A stretch of DNA of 64,000 bases from Streptomyces sp. NBC_01591. Its GTDB lineage: Bacteria > Actinomycetota > Actinomycetes > Streptomycetales > Streptomycetaceae. Positions 30,361 to 38,617 of this stretch are shown piece by piece (position 1 is the stretch's first letter; each line of letters opens with the position of its first letter). The stretch covers positions 1,798,001-1,862,000 of the forward strand of contig NZ_CP109327.1 of assembly GCF_035918155.1 (NCBI RefSeq), read 5' to 3'. A program made the translations under genes and the position numbers. The notes under the pieces were generated by a model that had not been told where the DNA came from, did not search any database, and saw nothing but the letters and a program-made list of their open reading frames with translations.

Positions 30361-31941
30361 TCAGTTCACGCGGCGGTCGGCGCCGGCCCAGAACGGTTCA
30401 CGCACGGCCTTGCGGTCGAGCTTTCCGTTGCGGTTGTGGGGCAGTTCTCCGACGAAGTCGACGCTCCTGGGCTTCTTGAAGCGGTCGAGTCGCTCGGCGC
30501 AGAACGCGGTGATCTCGTCGGCGCTCGGCGCGTGGCCGGGGCGGGGCACGATGACGGCCTTGACCGCTTCGCCCCACGTCTCGTCGGGCACGCCGACGAC
30601 GCAGACTTCCTGGACACCGGGGTGTTCGTAGAGGGCGGCCTCGACCTCGGTGGAGTAGATGTTGAACCCCCCGGAGATGATCATGTCCTTCTTGCGGTCG
30701 ACGAGGAACAGGTAGCCGTCCTCGCGCATCCAGGCGAGGTCGCCGGTGTGGACCCAGCCGTCGCGGAACGTCTGCGCCGACAGTTCGGGCTCCTGCCAGT
30801 ACTCGCGTACGCAGTCGGGGCCGCGGACGATGAGTTCACCGACCTCACGGGGCGGCAGCGGCCGGCCGGCCTCGTCGACGATCCGGATCTCGGTGTCGTA
30901 CATCGCCCGTCCGCAGGACTGCAGCAGTTCGGGGTCGTCCGCGACGGCGCGGGCGATCTCCTGGCTGCTCAGTCCCGCCACCACACTGGTGGTCTCGCCG
31001 AGGCCGTAGCCCTGCGCCACGACCGGGCCGAACAACTGCACGGCGTCCCGCAGGCGTTGGGGTGAGATGGGCGCACCTCCCACACGCACGCCGGTCAGGC
31101 TGGAGAGGTCCCGCGCGGTCGCATCCGGGTGGGCCAGCACCATGTTGACCATGGCGGGGACGAGGAACGTCGCGGTGATGCGTTCCTTCTCCACCGTGTC
31201 CATGAACGCCTCGGCGCTCCAGGTCGGCAGCACGTAGGTGGTTGCCCCGGCGAACACGTTGGCCAGCAGGGTCATGCCGGTGGCGTGGGTGATGGGGCCG
31301 CAGGCGAGGTAGCGGGTGCCCGGCCGGGGGCGGGATTCGTCGCTCATCAGGAGTTTGCGCATGTTCGCGAGGCGGTTGCCGAAGGTCTGGACGGCCGCCT
31401 TGAGCGCTCCGGTGGATCCGGAGGTGAAGTTCAGGACGCACGGGGCGTCCCCGTCCACGTCGGTGGCGACCGGGGCGGCCTCCACCTCGCCGAGCAGGGT
31501 CCGGTAGCCGAGGACCGCGGCGGCACCCGGTATCGCGGCCGAGGCCGGCTCGTCCTCCAGGAGCACGGGAAGACAGCCGGTGCCCGAAGCCTCGATGGCG
31601 GCCAGCGCGTCCTCACGGTGCGCCGCGTCGAACAGGAGGACGCGCACCGGCGCGTAGCGCAGGATGTGCTCGATCTCGCTGCGCCCCAGCCGGGCGTTGA
31701 TCGGCGCGCGCACCAGTCCGGCCTTGTAAAGGGCGAATTCGACCTCGACCAGTTCCCCGCGGTTCCAGGCCAGGGAGGCGACCGCGTCGCCGGGGCGCAG
31801 CCCCCGGGCGACCAGGGCCGAGGCGAGCCGGTCGGTCGCACTGTCCAGCTCCGCGTACGTCCAGGAACGCTCGCCGCTGACCAGAGCGGTCGCGTCGGGC
31901 CAGTAGCGGGCGCTGCGGGTGAGGTACGTGCCGAGGTTCAT
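30361..31941 (-). CDS. AMP-forming acyl-CoA ligase
   Basis: A 526-residue adenylate-forming enzyme that activates a carboxylic acid with ATP and CoA. Visible motifs: the phosphate loop TSGSTGALK (about 169-177), QGYGLGETT, the hinge segment HTGDLAWMREDGYLFLVDRK, then DMIISGGFNIYSTEVE, and the catalytic lysine in RNGKLDRKAVR. The ATG at 31941 has GGAG 8 bases upstream; upstream frame is dismissed. First gene of the catabolic operon, divergent to a TetR gene. CaiC-like or medium/short-chain ligase are both possible. Confidence 0.88.
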   Translation of the reverse strand: MNLGTYLTRSARYWPDATALVSGERSWTYAELDSATDRLASALVARGLRPGDAVASLAWNRGELVEVEFALYKAGLVRAPINARLGRSEIEHILRYAPVRVLLFDAAHREDALAAIEASGTGCLPVLLEDEPASAAIPGAAAVLGYRTLLGEVEAAPVATDVDGDAPCVLNFTSGSTGALKAAVQTFGNRLANMRKLLMSDESRPRPGTRYLACGPITHATGMTLLANVFAGATTYVLPTWSAEAFMDTVEKERITATFLVPAMVNMVLAHPDATARDLSSLTGVRVGGAPISPQRLRDAVQLFGPVVAQGYGLGETTSVVAGLSSQEIARAVADDPELLQSCGRAMYDTEIRIVDEAGRPLPPREVGELIVRGPDCVREYWQEPELSAQTFRDGWVHTGDLAWMREDGYLFLVDRKKDMIISGGFNIYSTEVEAALYEHPGVQEVCVVGVPDETWGEAVKAVIVPRPGHAPSADEITAFCAERLDRFKKPRSVDFVGELPHNRNGKLDRKAVREPFWAGADRRVN

Positions 31942-31975
31942 CAACGATCTCCAGCCTTGCGGTCTGACCAATTGA

Positions 31976-32012
31976 ATACAGAAAGAACGTTTACAGACAG
32001 AATGTTTTGTAT
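31976..32012. promoter_or_regulatory. Tandem operator-like repeats in the ligase/TetR divergent promoter
   Basis: ACAGAAAGAACGTTT (31978-31992) is followed directly by ACAGACAGAATGTTT (31993-32007), a 15-base tandem repeat with two mismatches. The block is flanked by ATACA and TGTAT in inverted order. The region is AT-rich compared with its surroundings and lies between divergent genes. Confidence 0.5.
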
Positions 32013-32075
32013 CTTGTGGGCTGTCAAGAGCCATCTAGACTGTGCGCCGACCACGACAGGACCGAAGGGGGCCGC

Positions 32076-32678
32076 ATGGCCGAGGACAGGCGCACCAGGC
32101 GTACCCGCAGGGCGCTGGGCACCGCACTGGTGGAGTTGGTGCTGGAACGCGGCTTCAGTGCGCTCACCGTCGAAGACATCACCGAGCAGGCCGATGTCGC
32201 ACGCGCCACGTTCTACGCACACTTCAAGGGCAAGGACGACCTGTTCGCGCGCGTGACCACCGACCTGCTGGAGCAACTCACGCAGCGCCTGGAACCGGCG
32301 GTCTCCGGCAGCGCCATCGGGTTCACCGGCAAGCCGCTGCTGGAGATGTTGCGGCACGTCAGTGACGAGCGGGACGCGTACCGGGTCGTCCTGCGCGGCG
32401 AGGGGGACGGCAAGCCCCTGCAGATGTTCGTCGACTCCTGCGCCGCCGCGACGGCGCAGGAGTTCAAGGCCCGCGCCGAACGCAACAACGTCCAGCCGCG
32501 CATCGACGCCGACCTCCTGGCCCGTGTCTGGGTGGGCGAACAGATCGCCGTACTGCGCTGGTGGGCCGAGCAGGACACCCCGCCGATGCCCGCCGAGGAG
32601 GCCGTGCGCATGCTTCTGGACCTGGCCCTGCACGGCCGGTACTGGGCCAGCGGATTCACCGCACCGGACCAGGGCTGA
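32076..32678 (+). CDS. TetR-family regulator
   Basis: A 200-residue regulator. The helix-turn-helix reads SALTVEDITEQADVARATFY followed by AHFKGKDDLFARV (about 27-59). It is divergent to the ligase-dehydrogenase-transferase operon and convergent with the MFS importer, so it probably senses an intermediate (often an acyl-CoA) and controls this catabolic block. The ATG at 32076 has GAAGGGG upstream. Confidence 0.88.
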   Translation: MAEDRRTRRTRRALGTALVELVLERGFSALTVEDITEQADVARATFYAHFKGKDDLFARVTTDLLEQLTQRLEPAVSGSAIGFTGKPLLEMLRHVSDERDAYRVVLRGEGDGKPLQMFVDSCAAATAQEFKARAERNNVQPRIDADLLARVWVGEQIAVLRWWAEQDTPPMPAEEAVRMLLDLALHGRYWASGFTAPDQG

Positions 32679-32684
32679 CCCACC

Positions 32685-34034
32685 CTAGGGCCTGTCCGAC
32701 CCCGATCCGCCGGACAGGCCCTGGAGCGCGCCGAGTCGTGCGGCGTCCCGTGCCGGGCGGATGCAGCAGGCGGCCACGACCCCGCAGGCGATCATGACGA
32801 CCGCCGCCAGGGCGAACGACTGCGTGTAGCCCGCGCTCGCCGAGGGCGCCGTATCCAGCAGATGGCCCGTCAAGGACGGAGCCAGCAGCCCCGGCAGCGT
32901 CCCCGTCGCGGCCACGATCCCGAAGAGCGCGCCGCGCTGGGAGGCGGGCACGACCGCCGCGGCCGTCATGTAGTGCAGCGGAAAAGCGATGGAGTGCACC
33001 GCGAAGGCGACCGCGATCAGGACGAGCCGCACCGGCAGCGGGCCGACGAAGGGGAACACCGCCATCGCCGTCCCCGCACACGCCACCGCGAGGCCCTGCG
33101 GCACACCGCTGGAAAGGCGCATCGACACGCCGCGCCGGGCCAGCCGGTCGATCACGGGGGACAGCGCCAGCAGCAGCACGAAACTGAAGGCGGACACGGC
33201 GCTGAGCACCGCCGCCGCCGTTCCCGGGCTCATGGTGAGTTCGTTCTTGAGATATGACGGCAGCCAGGCCTGACTGAGGGCCATCGCCCACGACGCCCCG
33301 AAGGCGCTGGCCACACTCCCGATCACCGTGCCGCACAGCAACAGGCGGCGGTAGGGGACGCGGGCGGACCCGCCGGCCTCGGCCCGTACGCGCACGGGGG
33401 GCTGGTCGTAGGGTCCGTCGCGCCCGACGAACCACCACACCGCACTCCACACCAGACTCGTCACGGCCAGTGCGGCAAAGGCCGAACGCCACCCGAACTG
33501 CGTGATCAGCCAGGTCACCACGGGCGCTGCCATGAGGGTGCCGAGGGCGGCGCCACTGATCTGCAGGGCCGAGGGCAGACCGCGGCGGCCCACCGGAAAC
33601 CACTTGTAGAGGGCGTGCATCGACATCGGCGTGGCCGGCCCCTCCGCCGCGCCGAGCAGCACCCGGCCGGCGACCAGCGCCGGTACGGCCGCCACGATCA
33701 GGACGGGCAACTGGGCCAGGCCCCACACCAGGCACATCACGAACAGCAGCACGCGGCTGGAGATGCGCGAGGAGAAGAAGCCGACGACCAGCCCGGAGAG
33801 GCTGAACAGGATCGAGTAGGAGCTGGAGATCAGGCCGTAGGTGCTGTGGCTGATGTCCAGCTCTTCCATGATCGGGTCGGCCGCCAGTCCGAGCACCGAC
33901 TTGTCCGCGAAATTGACGATCATGAACGTGACGATCAGCGCGGTGACGACCCAGGCGCGGCGCCGGTCGAACGCCGGCGCCCCGAGTTCACCGGAAGCGT
34001 CGAGAACCAGCGGCGGTGATGGCTGAGAGGGCAT
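32685..34034 (-). CDS. MFS transporter, anion:cation symporter-like
   Basis: A 449-residue major facilitator with about 12 hydrophobic segments. The first helix holds FMIVNFADKSVLGLAADP and the loop after helix 4 reads GAAEGPATPMSMHALYKWF, the form found in organic-anion symporters of the ACS group rather than drug pumps. It would import the carboxylate or its precursor used by the neighbouring enzymes. The ATG at 34034 has AGGAG 7 bases upstream. Confidence 0.82.
   Translation of the reverse strand: MPSQPSPPLVLDASGELGAPAFDRRRAWVVTALIVTFMIVNFADKSVLGLAADPIMEELDISHSTYGLISSSYSILFSLSGLVVGFFSSRISSRVLLFVMCLVWGLAQLPVLIVAAVPALVAGRVLLGAAEGPATPMSMHALYKWFPVGRRGLPSALQISGAALGTLMAAPVVTWLITQFGWRSAFAALAVTSLVWSAVWWFVGRDGPYDQPPVRVRAEAGGSARVPYRRLLLCGTVIGSVASAFGASWAMALSQAWLPSYLKNELTMSPGTAAAVLSAVSAFSFVLLLALSPVIDRLARRGVSMRLSSGVPQGLAVACAGTAMAVFPFVGPLPVRLVLIAVAFAVHSIAFPLHYMTAAAVVPASQRGALFGIVAATGTLPGLLAPSLTGHLLDTAPSASAGYTQSFALAAVVMIACGVVAACCIRPARDAARLGALQGLSGGSGSDRP
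32688..32723. terminator. Bidirectional terminator between TetR and MFS genes
   Basis: AGGGCCTGTCCG (32688-32699) pairs perfectly with CGGACAGGCCCT (32712-32723) around a 12-base loop. It begins 10 bases past the TetR stop and overlaps the end of the convergent MFS gene. Confidence 0.7.
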
Positions 34035-34367
34035 AGGGAGACTCCTGCGGTTCGGGAGAAGCAGGGGGCGATGCTCTGGTGGCGGGAGGTTCGGCATCGG
34101 GCACACGCGGGCAGCGGCGCCGCTCCCGTCCGGGCACGCCCTGTCGGGGTGCGACGACAAAAGCAATTGGACTCAATGTCCATTAACGGGCTGCTGATTC
34201 GGCAACGTAACGTGCTGGCCACTTCCGGTCAATGGTTCTAGGGCAAGCAGGACGTCGCATGGCGTTACCTGCTGCCAGGGAAACCGGACCAGAACGCAGA
34301 GGCACTCGCAAAAATAGACGATGTGTATGGTAGTGATCAGGACGTCACTCAATATCGAGGAGCGCGT
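34035..34367. promoter_or_regulatory. Divergent promoter region, MFS / serine hydrolase
   Basis: No gene is seen in these 333 bases. The stretch from about 34150 is AT-rich for this genome and must hold both promoters. A short palindrome GGAC-tcaat-GTCC occurs at 34168-34180. No copy of the repeat found upstream of the ligase gene was seen here. Long frames crossing this region are shadows. Confidence 0.4.
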
Positions 34368-35552
34368 ATGACCGACGCACCGCTGGCGAATCTCCACTGG
34401 TCCCGCGGCTACACCGACCCGGCATGGGTGCGCCGTTACACCACGGCGGGCCGGGAACTTCTGCCCAGCCGGCGGGTGTGGCGCGGACCGGGCCCCGCCC
34501 GCAGCCTGCCGACGGACACCGCCGGCATCGACGGGCTCACGATCACCACGCCCGACGACCGCACCCTGACCCTCCCGGACCTCTTCGCGGCCGCCCAGAC
34601 CGACGCCCTCCTGGTGATGCACCGCGGCACCGTCGTCTACGAGACCTACCTGCACGGACTCCGGCCCCACGACGCCCACTTCAACGCCTCGGCGGCCAAG
34701 TCGTACATAGGTCTGCTGGCGGCCACCCTGGCCCACCGGGGGACCCTCGACCGCGACGCGACAGCCTCCGAGTACGTCCCCGAACTCGCCGGCACCGCCT
34801 TCGGGGACAGCACCGTCGACCACCTGCTGCACATGGGAACCCATGTCTCCTACGGCGGGCGCCCCTTCGACAAACCCGTCGAGGCCCAGCGCTACTTCGC
34901 GGTCGTCGCACCGCCCCTGCGCCCCTACGGCTACAGCGGCCCCACCAGCATCCGCGAACACCTCGCCACCGCACGCGCGACGGCCGCGCCGGGGACCGAG
35001 TTCCGCTACGAGAACGGCAACGTCGAAGCACTCGCCGAAATCCTCCGCCGCGTCACCGGCACCACCACCTCGGCCCTGCTGAGCGACATGATCTGGTCCC
35101 ACCTCGGCGCCGACGAGGACGCCTACTACGTCCTCGACGGCGAAGGCACCGAGGCCGCCTGCGGCGGATTCAGCGCCACCGCCCGCGACGTGGCCCGGCT
35201 CGGCGAGCTGATCCGCTGCGGCGGCGCCGTCGGGGACCGGCAGATCATTCCGGACGCCGTGGTCGCCGCCATCCCCGACGCCCCGGACGGCTACGCCAAG
35301 CGCGTCCGCTTCCCCGCCGCGCCTCCCAGCACCCCCGCCACCCTCTCGTACCACGACTTCTGGTGGATCCTGAACGACCCCTGCGGCTCCTTCATGGCCA
35401 GCGGCATTCACGGCCAACGTCTCTTCATCTCACCGGAGTCGGAGACCGTCATCGTCCACTACGGGTCCCAGGTGATGTCCCCGGTCGCCCCCGTGGCCCC
35501 TCTCGTCCCGGCGTTCCTGCAGATCGGTGCCCATCTGCGGCACACCCGCTGA
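34368..35552 (+). CDS. Serine hydrolase, NylB / class C beta-lactamase family
   Basis: A 394-residue serine hydrolase. The nucleophile motif SxxK is in NASAAKSYIGLL (about residues 104-115), YxN in FRYENGNVEAL (about 212-222), and a late GIHGQRLFIS takes the place of the third motif. This arrangement is close to 6-aminohexanoate-dimer hydrolase and related amidases/esterases. No signal peptide is seen, so it likely acts in the cytoplasm. Next to an importer, a CoA ligase and beta-oxidation-like enzymes, it may release a carboxylate from an amide or ester. GAGGAG precedes the ATG. Confidence 0.85.
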   Translation: MTDAPLANLHWSRGYTDPAWVRRYTTAGRELLPSRRVWRGPGPARSLPTDTAGIDGLTITTPDDRTLTLPDLFAAAQTDALLVMHRGTVVYETYLHGLRPHDAHFNASAAKSYIGLLAATLAHRGTLDRDATASEYVPELAGTAFGDSTVDHLLHMGTHVSYGGRPFDKPVEAQRYFAVVAPPLRPYGYSGPTSIREHLATARATAAPGTEFRYENGNVEALAEILRRVTGTTTSALLSDMIWSHLGADEDAYYVLDGEGTEAACGGFSATARDVARLGELIRCGGAVGDRQIIPDAVVAAIPDAPDGYAKRVRFPAAPPSTPATLSYHDFWWILNDPCGSFMASGIHGQRLFISPESETVIVHYGSQVMSPVAPVAPLVPAFLQIGAHLRHTR

Positions 35553-35654
35553 AAACGGTTCGGTCCGCTCCATCGGACCGCGGCGCCGCCCCTCCGCCGG
35601 GTTCTCGCCGTGCCCGCCCGTACGCGCCGAACGCGTCGATGTCAGGATGGTTCC

Positions 35655-36152
35655 ATGACGAGCAAGGTTTACTTCGACATCACCATCAACGACGAGCCCG
35701 CCGGGCGAATCACGTTCAAGCTGTTCGACGACGTCGTTCCCAAGACGGCGGAGAACTTCCGCCAGCTGGCGACCGGCGAGAACGGTTTCGGTTACAAGGG
35801 GTCGTCCTTCCACCGGGTCATCCCCGACTTCATGCTCCAGGGCGGCGACTTCACCCGGGGCGACGGCACGGGCGGCAAGAGCATCTACGGCGCCAAGTTC
35901 CCGGACGAGAACTTCAAGCTGGCGCACACCAAGCCGGGCCAGCTGTCCATGGCCAACAGCGGCCCCCACTCCAACGGCTCGCAGTTCTTCATCACGACGA
36001 TCGTGACGTCGTGGCTGGACGGCAAGCACGTGGTGTTCGGCGAGGTCGACGACGAGGACAGCATGAAGCTGGTCAAGAAGATCGAGTCCCTCGGCTCGCA
36101 GAGCGGCCGCACGCAGGCGAAGATCACCATCGCGGACAGCGGCACTCTCTGA
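35655..36152 (+). CDS. Cyclophilin-type peptidyl-prolyl isomerase
   Basis: A 165-residue cytoplasmic cyclophilin that speeds proline isomerisation during folding. Conserved active-site segments are [15 protein letters not shown] (about 53-67), [17 protein letters not shown] (about 99-115) and [12 protein letters not shown]. Length is that of a bare domain without signal peptide. AGGATGG lies just before the ATG at 35655; the frame extends upstream but is not needed. Confidence 0.94.
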   Translation: MTSKVYFDITINDEPAGRITFKLFDDVVPKTAENFRQLATGENGFGYKGSSFHRVIPDFMLQGGDFTRGDGTGGKSIYGAKFPDENFKLAHTKPGQLSMANSGPHSNGSQFFITTIVTSWLDGKHVVFGEVDDEDSMKLVKKIESLGSQSGRTQAKITIADSGTL

Positions 36153-36174
36153 CCCGCACACGCAACCGCTGAAC

Positions 36175-36212
36175 GAGCGCGCCGCCCGGCAGTCCCGCCG
36201 GGCGGCGCGCTC
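36175..36212 (+). terminator. Terminator of the cyclophilin gene
   Basis: GAGCGCGCCGCCCGGC pairs perfectly with GCCGGGCGGCGCGCTC around a 6-base loop, 22 bases past the stop. Confidence 0.85.
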
Positions 36213-36262
36213 CGTCGTACCGGCGGCCGGACGGCTCCCGCTCCGCTCGCTACGGTGTCGGG

Positions 36263-36781
36263 ATGGGGAACATTTTCCACGGCGGGGGCCGCAGCCTGGA
36301 CCTGTCCAACGGGGGCACGGACGTCTTCGTCGACGTGCTCATGCTGGCCGTGTCCGATCTCGCCGACAGCACCTGGGAGTACCGCTTCGCCACCCTGCTG
36401 ACCTTGCAGGACCAGTGCGTCCTGGGGCGCGGGGTGGTCGGATTCGACCTGGAGGACATCGACTGGGGCCGCTCCCCGCGCGAGCGGGCCGCGGCGAAGG
36501 ACTTCGTCCTGCGGGTGCTCGATCTGGCCCTGCGCAGACATCGGTGGGACGAGCTGGGCTACGAACCGCCCTTCGCCGAGGGATATCTGCGGCAGTACCG
36601 GGAGATGGTCGAGGCTTTCGACCCCGCCGGCGCCGGGCGGCAATGCGGCGATCCCCCCTTTCCCGGCCCGGAGGAGGCCGCCATGGCCTCGTGCGTACGG
36701 CACCGCGTGCTGTGCGCGCCGGCGTACTGGGAGGCATGCGTCTTCTGCAATGCATCGCCCCGCCGACCCACTGTCAACTGA
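36263..36781 (+). CDS. Hypothetical protein
   Basis: A 172-residue soluble protein that I do not recognise. Codon usage and the acidic/hydrophobic pattern look like real coding sequence (for example VLMLAVSDLADSTWEYRFA and GFDLEDIDWGRSP). The C-terminal quarter has four Cys residues, including CVRHRVLC and CVFC, which could bind a metal. Its stop codon falls inside the first palindrome in front of the next gene. Start at 36263 is the first ATG; the ribosome binding site is poor. Confidence 0.6.
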   Translation: MGNIFHGGGRSLDLSNGGTDVFVDVLMLAVSDLADSTWEYRFATLLTLQDQCVLGRGVVGFDLEDIDWGRSPRERAAAKDFVLRVLDLALRRHRWDELGYEPPFAEGYLRQYREMVEAFDPAGAGRQCGDPPFPGPEEAAMASCVRHRVLCAPAYWEACVFCNASPRRPTVN

Positions 36782-36817
36782 TGGTTGACACCTCAGGACT
36801 GTCAACCTACGGTTGAC
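36772..36817. promoter_or_regulatory. Twin palindromic operators before the HTH-Clp N protein
   Basis: TGTCAAC-tgatg-GTTGACA (36772-36790, perfect 7-base arms) and TGTCAAC-ctacg-GTTGAC (36800-36817) are 28 bases apart. The second ends two bases before the ATG at 36820, so the message is probably leaderless or nearly so. Two identical half-site sets point to a dimer or tetramer binding on the promoter. Confidence 0.75.
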
Positions 36818-36819
36818 GC

Positions 36820-37563
36820 ATGGTGAATCCCGTACGCCCGACCAATCCCGTGCGCCTCGACGACCTGATCGAGGCCATCAAAAAGGTGCACACCGACGCC
36901 CTCGACCAGCTCTCCGACGCGGTGATCGCCGCGGACCACCTCGGTGACGTGGCCGACCATCTGATCGGACACTTCGTGGACCAGGCCCGGCGCTCGGGCG
37001 CCTCCTGGACCGATATCGGCAAGAGCATGGGGGTGACCAGGCAGGCGGCCCAGAAGCGGTTCGTGGCCAAGGACCCCGGCGAGGTGTCGGATCTCGACCC
37101 CAGCCAGGGGTTCAGCCGCTTCACCGAGCGGGCCAGGAACGTCGTGATGGCCGCGCAGAACGAGGCCCGCGCGGCACACAACGACGAGGTGGGCACCGAG
37201 CACCTGGTGCTGGGCCTGCTCAGCGAGCCGGAAGGGATCGGCGCAGCGTTCATCAGGGCCCAGGGCATCACACTGGAGGCCGTCCGCCAGGCCGCCACCG
37301 AGGCGCTGCGCCCGGCCGTGTCCGGCGAGCTGCCCGAGCTCATCCCGTACGACGCCGGGGCCCGCAAGGCACTGGAGCTGACGTTCCGGGAGGCCCTCCG
37401 GATGGGCCACAACTACATCGGGACCGAGCACATCCTGCTCGCGCTGCTGGAGCAGGAGGACGGTACCGGTGTGCTGACGGGGCTCGGCATCGACAAGGCA
37501 GCCGCCGAGAGGGGCATCGCCGAGGCCCTCAGCCTGATCGCCGCCTCGCTGGAGGACGGCTGA
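36820..37563 (+). CDS. HTH regulator with two Clp N-terminal domains
   Basis: A 247-residue protein. After a short N-terminal helical part, residues 62-81 (SWTDIGKSMGVTRQAAQKRF) form a helix-turn-helix. Residues about 98-165 and 173-245 are two Clp N-domain repeats, with NDEVGTEHLVLGLL and HNYIGTEHILLALL as their signature segments. There is no ATPase module, so it is not a chaperone; in ClpA/ClpC this domain binds substrates and adaptors. A DNA-binding protein that senses protein damage or Clp clients is plausible. The twin palindromes at its own start suggest autoregulation. Confidence 0.85.
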   Translation: MVNPVRPTNPVRLDDLIEAIKKVHTDALDQLSDAVIAADHLGDVADHLIGHFVDQARRSGASWTDIGKSMGVTRQAAQKRFVAKDPGEVSDLDPSQGFSRFTERARNVVMAAQNEARAAHNDEVGTEHLVLGLLSEPEGIGAAFIRAQGITLEAVRQAATEALRPAVSGELPELIPYDAGARKALELTFREALRMGHNYIGTEHILLALLEQEDGTGVLTGLGIDKAAAERGIAEALSLIAASLEDG

Positions 37564-37709
37564 GCGAGCCGCCGGGGCCGCCGGACACACCGGCGGCCCC
37601 GGCGTCGGTGTGTCCGGCGCACCGGCCCCCGCCGCGGTGAATTCCGGCCAGTGCGCGGCGACCGGGGGGGCCGAGGCCTGCGAGGCCCCGGTCGGCGAGG
37701 ACCAGGGCG

Positions 37710-37895
37710 CACCGAGCGGTCGCCCTTGTTCGCGTATCGGACGCTGACCAGCGTCTCCCGCTCCCGGGGCCGGATGCGGGCGCCGTCCGCCCGGCCGCCC
37801 CGGAGGCAGACCAAGGGTCCGCCGATCGGTACGGCGACCGCCGCGCCCGATTCCCCGTGCTCCCGGAAATTCGCCGTGAGGGTCTCCAGGAAATT
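37710..37895 (-). pseudogene. Relic of a beta-lactamase-family serine hydrolase
   Basis: No intact gene lies in 37564-37895. Directly after the stop of the histidine-phosphatase-like gene, the minus strand reads as about 62 codons without a start. Segments such as TANFREHGESGAAVAV, RPRERETLVSV and YANKG resemble the N-terminal part of EstB-like serine hydrolases up to the SxxK region, with changes expected of decay. The SxxK serine is not present. The call rests on recognising the pattern by eye. The remaining 37564-37709 holds nothing I can name. Confidence 0.4.
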
Positions 37896-38471
37896 TCAGC
37901 GGACTCCCGCTTCGAGCCTGAGGCTCCAGCGGCCGGGCGCGCCGGTGAGCGTGACCGTGGAGAGCGGCCCGACGTCCACGTTCCAGTACGTCGACGGCGG
38001 GGCCTTGAGCGCGTACACGAGCGCGGCCCGGACGACCGCCGGTTCGGCGACCGCGACGATGGCGCCGTCGCACGCGGGGCGGGTGTCCAGCCAGCCCCCG
38101 ATCCGCGAGATGAACGCGAGCAGCGGTTCACCGCCGTGCGGGGCGGAGCGCGGGTCCGCGAGCCAGGCGTCGACCGCCGCGGGTTCGCACGCTGTGACGT
38201 CGGCGAGGGTGCAGCCGCGCCAGCGGCCCATGTCGCAGTCGCGCAGGGCCGGCTGGACGAGCGGGGCGAAGCCGAGCGCGTCGCCGGTCGCGCGACTGCG
38301 CGGGGTCGGTGAGCAGTAGCGCAGCTCGGCGGCGCCCAGCGGCACGAGGGCGGGCGCGGCAAGCCGTATTTCGTACAGACCGGTGTGGTCGAGCGGCCGG
38401 TCGTCGTCGAAGCGCTCGGCGAGCAGGCCGGAGCTGCGCGCCGCTGCGACCAACGAGACTCTGGAAGTCAT
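37896..38471 (-). CDS. Histidine-phosphatase-like protein lacking catalytic histidines
   Basis: A 191-residue protein with the phosphoglycerate-mutase-like fold pattern: YCSPTPRSRATGDAL fits the SP-x-x-R-A motif, and DCDMGRWRGCTLADV the next conserved block. The first motif, normally LVRHGE, reads SLVAAARSSGLL, and the later VSHGG position reads AVAEPAVV, so both catalytic His residues are missing. It may bind a ligand without catalysis. A GTG at 38519 preceded by GGAAG is an alternative start that adds 16 residues. Confidence 0.65.
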   Translation of the reverse strand: MTSRVSLVAAARSSGLLAERFDDDRPLDHTGLYEIRLAAPALVPLGAAELRYCSPTPRSRATGDALGFAPLVQPALRDCDMGRWRGCTLADVTACEPAAVDAWLADPRSAPHGGEPLLAFISRIGGWLDTRPACDGAIVAVAEPAVVRAALVYALKAPPSTYWNVDVGPLSTVTLTGAPGRWSLRLEAGVR

Positions 38472-38617
38472 GGCGGTGATCGTGGATCCGAACACCCTTC
38501 CGGTCAAGAGGGCCTTCACGAGTTCTTCCGTCCCGGCCCGGCCCGGGGCGGATCCCGCGGCACCTGCCCTCGATTGGCTTGAACCGGCCTTCTCAGGGAC
38601 CGTGCGGGCAGCACCGA

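Noticed and set aside
32688..32723. The terminator arms GCCTGTCCG/CGGACAGGC as a second copy of the metNIQ palindrome
   Set aside because: The arms match but the spacing is 12 instead of 5 bases and it lies between convergent stops, so it is a terminator and the match is likely chance.
34173..35417. A 414-codon minus-strand frame opposite the serine hydrolase
   Set aside because: Shadow of the hydrolase gene; Gly/Val-rich composition and no motif, while the plus strand has the SxxK and YxN motifs.
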